Counted from the stretch's first letter, positions 1-7,263 are shown. The stretch: 8,326 nt of DNA from JAYRWN01 sp041917975 (GCA_041917975.1 JAYRWN010000488.1:1-8326); one strand, 5' to 3'. The notes: generated from the letters alone by a model not told the origin. Program-made: numbers and translations.

Positions 1-315
1 CAGCATAGCCGCCAAAATATTTACATAAGCCAGTCCCCCCGGCCATGAACCTACTAAGGCTTGAGCTAAACGAATGAGTCTTTTGGCAATACCCCCACGG
101 TTCATTAATTGGCCGGCTAATACAAAAAACGGAATGGCTAACAATGCAAAACTATCCAATCCGGTGGCCATACGCTGGGCTACGGTCGTTAAAGCCGGAA
201 TAACCGGGATACTTAATAACATGGTACAGATACTGCTCAGTCCAATGCTCCAGGCAATCGGTACCCCTAAACCGATCAAAACTAAAAAGGTGCAAATCAG
301 CATCAACATTTCCAT
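1..315 (-). CDS. dctM: TRAP transporter large permease subunit (DctM family), N-terminal 105 codons only
   Basis: This is the start of the large membrane subunit of a TRAP transporter, the channel-forming part that couples ion flow to solute uptake in the inner membrane. The frame is open from ATG 315 to the window edge, so the rest of the gene (family members are usually a little over 400 residues) lies outside. Translation starts MEMLMLICTFLVLIGLGVPI, a first membrane segment. It continues through a conserved stretch with SFALLAIPFFVLAGQLMNRG (about residues 63-82) and SWPGGLAYVNILAAML at the edge, all typical of DctM. The start is supported by AAGGTG five bases upstream and by lying 2 bases after the dctQ stop. 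It is the last visible gene of the uxaC-dctP-dctQ-dctM operon. Substrate cannot be read from this subunit; uronate is inferred from uxaC. Family assignment is firm. Confidence 0.93.
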   Translation of the reverse strand, partial: MEMLMLICTFLVLIGLGVPIAWSIGLSSICTMLLSIPVIPALTTVAQRMATGLDSFALLAIPFFVLAGQLMNRGGIAKRLIRLAQALVGSWPGGLAYVNILAAML

Positions 316-317
316 CT

Positions 318-779
318 TTACACCTTGGTTAAATTTTTAGCAAAATAATAAGCGTACCACATGGTGAGCAATCCGCTTAAGGGAATAACTGCATAGACCC
401 AACTGATGGGTATACGCAAAGCTGGTGACAGCTGATGCAGCACATGGGTTATATACATTAAACGGAATCCTCCAAAGACCATAACAGTGAGGGCAAACAA
501 AGCGATCAAGCCCTGGATAAATAGATTTAAACGTCTCCGGCTTCCGGGGTTGAGTGTATTCGGAAATAAATCTATAGCTAGATGCATATTTTGTCCAGCC
601 GCATAGGCAGACCCTAACAACCCAATCCAGATCAGCAAATACCGGGCTAATTCTTCGGACCAGGGCGCTTGACGCCCGGCCACATAACGCGTAACCACTC
701 CCCACAATACGTCAAGGGTCATAGCCGTCATCAGAATTACTAAAACCCAACCCAACAGTTTATCCACCGTGTTTTTCAT
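318..779 (-). CDS. dctQ: TRAP transporter small permease subunit (DctQ family)
   Basis: This is the small integral membrane subunit of a tripartite TRAP transporter. It pairs with DctM in the inner membrane and helps dock the loaded binding protein. The 153-residue length is normal for the family. Four hydrophobic segments are visible at about 9-29, 44-62, 86-108 and 124-147, the expected DctQ topology. The family signature follows TM1: V-x-R-Y (residues 29-32), then W40-S-E-E-L-A-R-Y before TM2. The ATG overlaps the dctP stop codon by one base (TAATG), which suggests translational coupling. The dctM start follows 2 bases after its own stop. The frame is intact. Family assignment is firm; transport of a uronate is inferred from the neighbouring uxaC. 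Confidence 0.94.
   Translation of the reverse strand: MKNTVDKLLGWVLVILMTAMTLDVLWGVVTRYVAGRQAPWSEELARYLLIWIGLLGSAYAAGQNMHLAIDLFPNTLNPGSRRRLNLFIQGLIALFALTVMVFGGFRLMYITHVLHQLSPALRIPISWVYAVIPLSGLLTMWYAYYFAKNLTKV
321..326 (-). promoter_or_regulatory. Ribosome binding site of dctM
   Basis: AAGGTG on the minus strand lies five bases before the dctM ATG and inside the last codons of dctQ. Most genes here lack a visible Shine-Dalgarno sequence, so this one helps fix the dctM start. Confidence 0.5.
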
Positions 780-1750
780 TAATGCAGTTCTTGGATTTGT
801 TGAATCAAACGGTATTTTTCCGGCTCGTTTTTCAGTTGTTCCAAGATGATTGATGTCCGTGCTGCAAATGCGGATTTATCCGGTGAAATAATTTCTACAC
901 CGGCCGCTTTTACGGCCTGCAATGACTCTTCTTCTGATTTTTTCCACAACCTGCGTTGATGCAAAGATGCTTCTTTAGCCGCTTCCTGGAGCCAGAGTTG
1001 CTCTTGCGTATTTAATTTATTCCAGGCGATGGTACTGATGATTAATATATCCGGAACGGCCGTATGTTCGTTTAACGAATAATATTTACACACCTCATAG
1101 TGTTTGGATAAATAAAAACTGGGTGGATTGTTTTCCGCCCCATCCACTATGCCTTGTTGCAGCGCAGTATATAATTCACCCCAGGCAATCGGGGTGGGTG
1201 CTCCACCCATGGCTTTAACCATATTCATGGCGGTCGCACTTTCCTGTACCCGGATCTTTTTTCCGGCCAGATCTTCCGGAGTACGAATAGGGGTTTTAGC
1301 ATAGAAAGAACGTTGCCCGGCATCAAAATAAGTTAATCCGTGTAACCAATATTTTTCTCCTTCTAGTAATAATTGTTGACCTATTTCGCCATCTAACACC
1401 GCAAATAAATGGTCCCGGTCACGGAAGACATAAGGCAAACTTAACACTTGCGTCTTGGGAGCAAAATTTTCCATCACCGCTCCACTCACTTTGGTCATCG
1501 CCAAAGAACCAATTTGTAATAACTCCAGGCATTGCCGTTCAGTGCCTAATTGTTGATTTGGATAGATTTCGAGTAATAATTTTCCTCCTGATTTTTCAGC
1601 CAATCGTTCCGCCATAAATTCCATACCCAGGTGCACACTATGGGTCACATCCAGGCCGTGCGCTAATTTTAATTTTTTTATTTTGCCCAATTCCTGACAA
1701 CCAGCAAGAGTAATCACCAGTAAAAATAACCATAGGCGATGCCGCCTCAT
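779..1750 (-). CDS. dctP: TRAP transporter solute-binding protein (DctP family), predicted lipoprotein
   Basis: This is the extracytoplasmic binding protein that captures the solute and delivers it to DctQM. Two starts are possible. ATG 1780 gives 333 residues, overlaps the end of uxaC by 8 bases and has no visible ribosome site. ATG 1750 gives 323 residues, has GGGGA five bases upstream, and begins directly with a short lipoprotein signal peptide: MRRHR, a hydrophobic run, then the lipobox L-A-G-C. I prefer 1750. DctP hallmarks (numbered from 1750) include HLGMEFMAERLAEKSGGKL near 40, PNQQLGTERQ near 64, the conserved arginine in KKIRVQES near 167, and GIVDGAENNP near 200, the usual ligand-contact regions. 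The position between uxaC and dctQ suggests a hexuronate ligand, which the sequence alone does not prove. A lipid-anchored TRAP binding protein is less usual than a free periplasmic one. Confidence 0.93.
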   Translation of the reverse strand: MRRHRLWLFLLVITLAGCQELGKIKKLKLAHGLDVTHSVHLGMEFMAERLAEKSGGKLLLEIYPNQQLGTERQCLELLQIGSLAMTKVSGAVMENFAPKTQVLSLPYVFRDRDHLFAVLDGEIGQQLLLEGEKYWLHGLTYFDAGQRSFYAKTPIRTPEDLAGKKIRVQESATAMNMVKAMGGAPTPIAWGELYTALQQGIVDGAENNPPSFYLSKHYEVCKYYSLNEHTAVPDILIISTIAWNKLNTQEQLWLQEAAKEASLHQRRLWKKSEEESLQAVKAAGVEIISPDKSAFAARTSIILEQLKNEPEKYRLIQQIQELH

Positions 1751-1755
1751 GATGG

Positions 1756-1760
1756 TCCCC
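1756..1760 (-). promoter_or_regulatory. Ribosome binding site supporting the downstream dctP start
   Basis: GGGGA on the minus strand lies five bases before ATG 1750, the same spacing as the dctM site. No comparable sequence precedes ATG 1780. This is the main nucleotide-level reason to prefer 1750 as the dctP start. Confidence 0.4.
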
Positions 1761-1772
1761 AGGTTGTTTTTT

Positions 1773-3185
1773 TCATTCATTTAATAAATAGCTCTTGATG
1801 TTATTATAGCAGATATCCTGCACCATTTTACCTAACCAGGGTAGATCCGCTGGTAATTCGCCCTGGGTAACTTCTTTGCCAATCATATTGCATAAAATAC
1901 GTCGGAAATATTCATGTCGCGGAAAGGATAAAAAACTGCGACTGTCCGTCAGCATCCCGATAAAACAACTCAACAACCCCAGGTTGGACAGCGCATTTAA
2001 TTGTTTTTCCATGCCGTCTTTCTGATCTAAAAACCACCAGGCCGAGCCGAATTGCATTTTACCTTTGACACTGCCATCATTAAAATTTCCGATCATCGAA
2101 GCCATGACTTCATTGTCGCGTGGATTTAAATTATAAATGATCGTTTTAGCTAGTTTGTTTTTTTGATCCAATTGGTCAAAGAATTTGGCTAACGCCCGGG
2201 CGTGTTCGAAATCGCCTACACTGTCAAATCCGGTGTCCGGACCAAGTTGTTTTAATAAGCGGCTGTTATTATTGCGTAATGCGCCGAGATGAAATTGTTG
2301 CACCCATCCTTTTTCAGCATACATTATGGCCAGTTGGTGTAGTAAGGCTGATTTATATTTCTCCACTTCTTTTTTTTCCAGGGCTTTTCCTTGCAGTCGT
2401 TTGCTGAATATTTGATTGATTTCTTTGTCCGTATATTTTTTGACATACACCTGTTCCAGGCCATGATCTGCCGCCCGGCAACCATTCAAAGCAAAATAGT
2501 CCACCCGTTTTTTTAATGCACCCACCAATTGTTCGAAAGTGTCGATGGTCATGTTGGTGCATTTGGCCAGCCGCCATAAATACGAAATAAATTTATCTTG
2601 TTCAATATGGAAAGCCAAATCCGGCCGGAATGAAGGATACATGCGCAGATTCCCTCCTTCAATTTTCATGGCTTGGTGATACTGGAGATCATCCGTTGGA
2701 TCATCCGTCGTGCACACGACCTCTACCTTCATCCGCTCTAACAGACCTCTGGTCCGAAAAGACTCTTGCTGAAGGAGGCTATTTGTTTCGTCATATATTT
2801 CTTCGGCCGTATCAGGATTTAATAATTTGGTGATACCGAAATACCGCTGTAATTCCAGATGAGTCCAATGATACAGAGGATTTCGCATGGTATAAGGAAC
2901 GGCCTGGGTCCACTGGAGAAATTTAGTTTTATCGCTGGCATCACCGGTGATGTATTTTTCCTCCAACCCCAGCGTACGCATGGCCCGCCATTTGTAATGG
3001 TCTCCTTTTAACCATGCTTGGGTGATGGTTTCAAATTTTTTGTTAACAGCTATATCACCGGGCGAAAGATGATTATGATAATCTATAATCGGTAAGGATT
3101 GGGCATAATCGTGATAAAGTATTTCTGCAGTCCGGTTCTCAAGTAGAAAATGTTCGTTTAAAAAAGGTTTTACTGCTGCTTCCAT
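1773..3185 (-). CDS. uxaC: Uronate isomerase (glucuronate/galacturonate isomerase, EC 5.3.1.12)
   Basis: This cytoplasmic enzyme of the amidohydrolase superfamily interconverts D-glucuronate with D-fructuronate and D-galacturonate with D-tagaturonate, the first step of hexuronate breakdown. The 470-residue length matches the family. Family marks include D35-Y-H-N-H39 after the first strand, VVCTTDDPTDDL at about 157-167, RPDLAF at 187-192, AADHGL at 238-243, and the strongly conserved C-terminal block DSRSFLSFPRHEYFRRILC at about 414-432. The start at 3185 gives the usual leader into FLNEHFLLENRTAEILYHDYA; no Shine-Dalgarno sequence is seen. It is the first gene of the operon, and its stop lies 22 bases before the preferred dctP start, or overlaps the longer dctP by 8 bases. 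The strong terminator after clpB implies a separate promoter. Later pathway genes (uxaA/B, uxuA/B, kdgK, kdgA) are not in the window. The assignment is firm. Confidence 0.97.
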   Translation of the reverse strand: MEAAVKPFLNEHFLLENRTAEILYHDYAQSLPIIDYHNHLSPGDIAVNKKFETITQAWLKGDHYKWRAMRTLGLEEKYITGDASDKTKFLQWTQAVPYTMRNPLYHWTHLELQRYFGITKLLNPDTAEEIYDETNSLLQQESFRTRGLLERMKVEVVCTTDDPTDDLQYHQAMKIEGGNLRMYPSFRPDLAFHIEQDKFISYLWRLAKCTNMTIDTFEQLVGALKKRVDYFALNGCRAADHGLEQVYVKKYTDKEINQIFSKRLQGKALEKKEVEKYKSALLHQLAIMYAEKGWVQQFHLGALRNNNSRLLKQLGPDTGFDSVGDFEHARALAKFFDQLDQKNKLAKTIIYNLNPRDNEVMASMIGNFNDGSVKGKMQFGSAWWFLDQKDGMEKQLNALSNLGLLSCFIGMLTDSRSFLSFPRHEYFRRILCNMIGKEVTQGELPADLPWLGKMVQDICYNNIKSYLLNE

Positions 3186-3285
3186 TCGTCAAACATTAAA
3201 AAAGGCTGGCCTAAGTTAATCATCGGAATGAAAGTGAGCCGATTTTTTAATAAAACAAAAGCAAAGTGAGGTGATCGGACACTTG
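3186..3285 (-). promoter_or_regulatory. Probable promoter/leader region of the uxaC-dctPQM operon
   Basis: This 100-base gap between the clpB terminator and the uxaC start should hold the operon promoter. I cannot name the boxes confidently; a TTTTG and a TCACTTTC 18 bases apart on the minus strand fit the Bacteroidota -33/-7 pattern only weakly. Two symmetric features stand out. One is a dyad of TTAATCATCGG (3216-3226) facing CCGATTTTTTAA (3239-3250), with ATCGG/CCGAT exactly complementary. The other is a direct repeat AAAGTGAG at 3231-3238 and 3263-3270. Either could be a repressor site or leader hairpin. No regulator gene is in view. Confidence 0.3.
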
Positions 3286-3322
3286 AAAATAAAAAAACCT
3301 CCCGGAATAAAACCCAGGAGGT
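3286..3322 (-). terminator. Intrinsic terminator downstream of clpB
   Basis: On the minus strand, ACCTCCTGG pairs with CCGGGAGGT (nine pairs, one of them G-U) around the loop GTTTTATT, followed by a U-rich run of seven T, A, four T. It lies about 96 bases past the clpB stop, so it should end clpB transcription, or the transcript of the RNA candidate at 3286-3406, before uxaC. The plus strand has no U tract on the other side, so it reads as one-directional. Confidence 0.88.
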
Positions 3323-3406
3323 CAACTCAAAATGTCGTTTCCTAAACCGATTTTGGGTTACAGGGCTGGGGGAGCCCTGCTTCTATCGTATAAACGCTCC
3401 AACGAC
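3286..3406 (-). ncRNA. Candidate structured RNA between clpB and uxaC (small RNA, clpB 3' UTR or attenuating leader)
   Basis: On the minus strand, GTCGTT (3406-3401) and AACGAC (3339-3334) are exact complements. They enclose two abutting hairpins: CAGGGCT/AGCCCTG with a CCCCC loop (3379-3361, seven perfect pairs) and TAACCC/GGTTTA with one mismatch (3360-3343). The intrinsic terminator follows directly. A weak promoter-like pair (TTTTTG, 17 bases, TACGAT) sits just after the clpB stop. I do not recognise a known family; it does not match the conserved parts of SRP RNA, tmRNA or RNase P. Alternatives are a structured clpB 3' UTR or an attenuator for uxaC. I infer it from base pairing only. Confidence 0.35.
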
Positions 3407-3417
3407 TCAAAAAATTG

Positions 3418-6036
3418 TTATGCAGCATGCGCTTCATCTTTTATAGGTTTGCGAAAAACCAGTTCTCCGCCCAATTCGTCCAATACTATCTGACTTTTGG
3501 AGGTAATCCGGCCTAATAACATTTCTTTGGACAAGGCATTCAGGACTTTCTTTTGGATCACCCGTTTGATGGGTCGGGCACCAAATTGTGGGTCAAATCC
3601 GGCCTCCGCGATAAAATCTAACGCTTGAATGGTGGTGGTTAATTCTATCTCCTGTTTATGTAAAATCGCCTCGATCATTTTTAATTGTAATTTGACGATT
3701 TCTCTGATCTGTGCTTGACGGAGCGGTTGGAATAAGATCACCTCGTCGATCCGGTTTAAAAATTCCGGACGTAAGGACATTTTTAACAATTCCATCACTT
3801 TGGCGTGTGTTCTTTCCACCAGTTCCTCCCGATTATTTTCCGTAAGATGTTCAAATTCCTGCCGAATGATGTCTGAACCCAGGTTGGAGGTCATGATAAC
3901 AATTGTATTTTTAAAGTTGGCGATACGGCCTTTGTTATCGGTGAGGCGGCCGTCGTCCAGCACCTGCAGCAGAATGTTAAAAACATCCGGGTGTGCTTTT
4001 TCTATTTCGTCCAACAGTACCACTGAGTATGGTTTTCTGCGCACTGCTTCCGTAAGCTGACCGCCCTCATCATAGCCCACATAACCCGGAGGAGCGCCCA
4101 CCAGCCTGGACACCGTATGCCGTTCCTGATATTCACTCATATCAATGCGCGTCATCATGTTTTCATCATCGAATAGAAATTCCGCTAACGCTTTAGCTAA
4201 TTCGGTTTTACCAACTCCCGTCGTGCCAAGAAACAGGAAAGACCCGATTGGTTTTCGTTCATCCGATAACCCGGTTCTGCTGCGCCGTATGGCATCGCTG
4301 ACCGCTCCGATGGCTTCATCCTGCCCAATCACCCGTTTATGTAATTCATCTTCCAGCTGTAGCAGTTTTTCTTTTTCGCTCTGCATCATCCGGGTCACCG
4401 GGATGCCGGTCCATTTGGCTACGATCTGGGCAATATCCTCAGCATCCACTTCTTCTTTGACCAGCTGCCCACCTTTGGCTTGTATTTCGGCAAGCTGTGT
4501 CTGATAGCCCTCCATCCGTTTTTGTATGGCTGGAATACGGCCGTACATGATTTCGGCGACTTCGCTGAAACGACCTTCCCGTTCTTTTTGTTTACTCTCT
4601 ATTCTGAATTTTTCGATCTCTTCTTTGGCTTTTTGTACGCCCAGGACCACTTCACGTTCATTTTCCCATTGGGCTTTCAGTTCATTGCGACGTTCTTCCA
4701 GATTGGACAGTTCTCCGCCTATTTTGCTTAGCTTAGTCTGATCATTTTCCCGTTTTATGGCTTCGCGTTCTATCTCCAACTGCCTTATTTTGCGTTCGAC
4801 TTCATCCAATTCTTCCGGCATGGAATTCATTTCCAGGCGCAGACGTGCAGCCGCTTCATCCACCAGGTCTATCGCTTTATCCGGCAAATGCCTATCGGTA
4901 ATGTAGCGGTGGGATAACTGCACCGCGGCCAAGATGGCTTCGTCCTTGATGTTTATTTTATGGTGCGTTTCATACCGTTCTTTTAATCCCCGCAAAATGG
5001 AAATAGAATCTTCTTCACTGGGCTCATTAACCAATACAGTTTGGAACCGCCGTTCCAGGGCTTTGTCGCTTTCAAAATATTTTTGATACTCATTTAAGGT
5101 CGTGGCACCGATGGCGCGCAACTCTCCCCGGGCCAGGGCCGGTTTTAAGATGTTTGCTGCATCCATGGCTCCCTGGCCTCCGCCGGCGCCGATGAGCGTA
5201 TGTATTTCGTCTATGAACAGGATGATCTGCCCTTCGGCGGAGGTCACTTCCTTCACCACCGACTTTAGCCGTTCTTCGAATTCACCTTTGTACTTCGCTC
5301 CGGCTATTAAAGCACCCATGTCTAACGAATAAACCAGTTTATCCCCCAAATCCGCCGGAACATCTCCATTCACGATGCGGTGCGCCAGGCCTTCCACAAT
5401 GGCCGTTTTTCCTACCCCCGGTTCGCCGATCAGAATAGGATTGTTTTTGGTCCTCCGGCCTAGGATGTGCAGAACGCGCCGTATTTCTTCCTCCCGCCCG
5501 ATGACCGGGTCCAGTTTTCCATTTTTGGCCCGTTCATTCAGGTTTATGCCGTATTTATTGAGGGCATTATAGGTTTCTTCTGCACTCGCAGAGGTCACCC
5601 GGCTGCCTTTACGCAGTTCAAGGATGGCTTTTTTGAGCGCATTATCGTTGATGCCCTGATCTTTCAACAGCTGCCCTGCCTGATCCTTCGTGGCCAGGAT
5701 ACCCAGCAAGACATGTTCGATGGCTACATATTCATCCCCCCATTCTTTGAGCATCCCCTGGGCTTTTTGAATGGCATCCGCAGCACTGCGACCCAAATAT
5801 TGATTTTGTCCTTCTACCCGCGGTAGGGCTTTCAGTTGTTTTTCGATCCCCTCCTCGATATGCTGAGGATTTACCGCCAGTTTTTTGAAGAGATAAGGTA
5901 ACGTGTTTTCATCGGCCAGGAGCAAGCCTTTCAGCAAATGCACGGCTTCTATAGCCTGATGACCATATTCGCTGGCTACTTGTTGGGCTTGTTGTACCGC
6001 CTCCTGGGCTTTTATGGTGAAATTTTGCAGGTTCAT
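3418..6036 (-). CDS. clpB: ATP-dependent disaggregase chaperone ClpB (Hsp100)
   Basis: ClpB is a cytoplasmic hexameric AAA+ machine that, with DnaK, pulls proteins out of aggregates after heat or other stress. The chosen start at 6036 gives 872 residues beginning MNLQNFTIKAQEAVQQAQ, the normal family N-terminus; a start at 6069 would add 11 residues without family support. In order: N-domain (about 1-145), NBD1 with Walker A GEPGVGKT (204-211), pore tyrosine Y249, Walker B D276-E277 and an arginine finger near R330. Next come the coiled-coil middle domain (about 395-525) and NBD2 with Walker A GTTGVGKT (604-611), pore GYVGY (651-655), Walker B D676-E677 and sensor-2 G-A-R (819-821). The middle domain separates it from ClpA and supports ClpB over ClpC. 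All key residues are present. It appears to be a single-gene unit ending at the terminator at 3286-3322. No CIRCE element was seen upstream. Confidence 0.98.
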   Translation of the reverse strand: MNLQNFTIKAQEAVQQAQQVASEYGHQAIEAVHLLKGLLLADENTLPYLFKKLAVNPQHIEEGIEKQLKALPRVEGQNQYLGRSAADAIQKAQGMLKEWGDEYVAIEHVLLGILATKDQAGQLLKDQGINDNALKKAILELRKGSRVTSASAEETYNALNKYGINLNERAKNGKLDPVIGREEEIRRVLHILGRRTKNNPILIGEPGVGKTAIVEGLAHRIVNGDVPADLGDKLVYSLDMGALIAGAKYKGEFEERLKSVVKEVTSAEGQIILFIDEIHTLIGAGGGQGAMDAANILKPALARGELRAIGATTLNEYQKYFESDKALERRFQTVLVNEPSEEDSISILRGLKERYETHHKINIKDEAILAAVQLSHRYITDRHLPDKAIDLVDEAAARLRLEMNSMPEELDEVERKIRQLEIEREAIKRENDQTKLSKIGGELSNLEERRNELKAQWENEREVVLGVQKAKEEIEKFRIESKQKEREGRFSEVAEIMYGRIPAIQKRMEGYQTQLAEIQAKGGQLVKEEVDAEDIAQIVAKWTGIPVTRMMQSEKEKLLQLEDELHKRVIGQDEAIGAVSDAIRRSRTGLSDERKPIGSFLFLGTTGVGKTELAKALAEFLFDDENMMTRIDMSEYQERHTVSRLVGAPPGYVGYDEGGQLTEAVRRKPYSVVLLDEIEKAHPDVFNILLQVLDDGRLTDNKGRIANFKNTIVIMTSNLGSDIIRQEFEHLTENNREELVERTHAKVMELLKMSLRPEFLNRIDEVILFQPLRQAQIREIVKLQLKMIEAILHKQEIELTTTIQALDFIAEAGFDPQFGARPIKRVIQKKVLNALSKEMLLGRITSKSQIVLDELGGELVFRKPIKDEAHAA

Positions 6037-6256
6037 AATCCGTAGTTTTATTCCCTTTGATGCCAACAACTCTTATTCCAACCGTTTAGTTCTGCCATTT
6101 TGACCTTTATTACGTAAAATTGACTGCCTTTATGACTGATCATAGCCGTGAATAAGTCAAGTTGCTATTTATTTAACAATTTTAGAGGGGGTAAAGGATT
6201 CCCTTTGGTTCATCTTTTTTCATTATATTCATCATCATAATTCTTAATCTTCGGTC
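6037..6256. promoter_or_regulatory. Divergent intergenic region serving clpB and the hydrolase gene
   Basis: These 220 AT-rich bases must hold the promoters of clpB (leftward) and the hydrolase gene (rightward). I see no CIRCE inverted repeat and no Shine-Dalgarno sequence at a useful distance from either start. A short dyad TATGA-CTGA-TCATA lies at 6131-6144. Nearby are two imperfect direct repeats of TTGAC followed by CTTTAT (6100-6110 and 6120-6133). For the rightward gene, TTTG at 6204-6207 and TATATTC at 6224-6230 loosely resemble Bacteroidota -33/-7 boxes with short spacing. None of these is firm. Confidence 0.3.
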
Positions 6257-7144
6257 ATGGAAAAAAATATTAAAGAAAAAGTCAGTCAGGACGTCTTTGA
6301 CTTATACGATCAATATGCCCATAATTTACTTTCCCGGCGTGATTTTGTAGACCGCTTATCCGCCTATGCGGTGGGCGGAATGACGCTGCCCGCCTTGATG
6401 AAATACCTGATGCCAGACTACCAGGACCAGATTCAGATTCCTCAGAACGATCCGCGTCTCAAAACGGAAACGATCGTTTATGACTCGCCTCGTGGCGCCG
6501 GGAAAATGAGTGGGCAGTTGTCCCGCCCGGTGAAAGGGAAAAAGAAGCTGCCGGGTGTCGTGGTCGTCCATGAAAACCGCGGACTGAATCCCCACATTGC
6601 GGATGTAGGGCGGCGGGCTGCACTGGCGGGTTTTATTTCCCTGGCTCCGGATGCGCTTTATCCTTTGGGCGGCTATCCGGGCAATGATGACGATGGTCGG
6701 GCCTTGCAACAGAAACGCAACCGCGATGAAATGCTAGAGGATTTTATCGCCGCCTTTGAATATCTGCGCCAACACCCCGGGTGTAATGGACATATTGGGG
6801 TGGTTGGTTTTTGTTTCGGAGGCTGGATCGCGAACATGATGGCGGTAAAAGTGCCGGAACTCCAGGCCGCCGTTCCTTTTTATGGAGGTCAGCCCACCGC
6901 CACCGAGGCCGCTTCCATCAAAGCAGCCCTGCTGTTACAATATGCCGCTTTGGACGAACGCGTCAATGCCGGCTGGCCGGCTTATGAAGAAGCTCTGAAG
7001 GCTAATAAAATTAATTACACGCTTCATATGTATCCCAACACCAATCACGGTTTTCATAACGATACCACGGCGCGATTTGATCCGGAAGCTGCTAAACTGG
7101 CCTGGCAGCGCACAGTTGAATTTTTTAAAGAGAAATTAAAATAA
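6257..7144 (+). CDS. Dienelactone hydrolase family protein (alpha/beta hydrolase)
   Basis: This 295-residue protein belongs to the dienelactone hydrolase family of alpha/beta hydrolases. The catalytic set is visible: nucleophile C186 in G-F-C-F-G-G (184-189), D233 in AALDER, H264 in NTNHGFH, and the supporting glutamate E106 in VVVVHENRG. An N-terminal extension of about 60 residues precedes the core. It holds S26-R-R-D-F-V31, which fits a twin-arginine motif, followed by a weakly hydrophobic stretch to about residue 52. Family members with this extension are common, and it may be a Tat signal or a remnant. The true substrate is unknown; carboxymethylenebutenolide is only the founding member's substrate, and nothing nearby suggests aromatic degradation. 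It stands alone, divergent from clpB, with no clear intrinsic terminator after it. The family is certain, the function is not. Confidence 0.93.
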   Translation: MEKNIKEKVSQDVFDLYDQYAHNLLSRRDFVDRLSAYAVGGMTLPALMKYLMPDYQDQIQIPQNDPRLKTETIVYDSPRGAGKMSGQLSRPVKGKKKLPGVVVVHENRGLNPHIADVGRRAALAGFISLAPDALYPLGGYPGNDDDGRALQQKRNRDEMLEDFIAAFEYLRQHPGCNGHIGVVGFCFGGWIANMMAVKVPELQAAVPFYGGQPTATEAASIKAALLLQYAALDERVNAGWPAYEEALKANKINYTLHMYPNTNHGFHNDTTARFDPEAAKLAWQRTVEFFKEKLK

Positions 7145-7263
7145 TTTGAATTGTAAACCGCATCTATTGATAGGTACTTAAATCCATTTAAATTTTGATT
7201 CAGAAGATTGGTGACAAAGAAATGAAAGGGGTTATAGAAATTAGCACGGGATATAAGTTTTTA

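Noticed and set aside
74..340. 88-codon plus-strand open frame at the left edge
   Set aside because: The opposite strand encodes the conserved DctM N-terminus and the end of dctQ, so this is an antisense shadow.
337..705. 122-codon open frame inside dctQ on the same strand
   Set aside because: It lies in another frame entirely within dctQ, whose product is a clear four-helix TRAP subunit; the alternative translation has no recognisable features.
3361..3379. CAGGGCT/AGCCCTG hairpin as a plus-strand or bidirectional terminator
   Set aside because: No U tract follows on either strand; it fits better as part of the structured element before the true terminator at 3286-3322.
3800..5826. Several plus-strand open frames of 65-119 codons opposite clpB
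   Set aside because: They are antisense to highly conserved ClpB domains, have serine/arginine-rich low-complexity translations, and have no family resemblance or ribosome sites.
6356..6709. 117-codon minus-strand open frame opposite the hydrolase gene
   Set aside because: It is antisense to a gene with an intact catalytic triad; the composition is arginine- and glutamine-rich and not protein-like.
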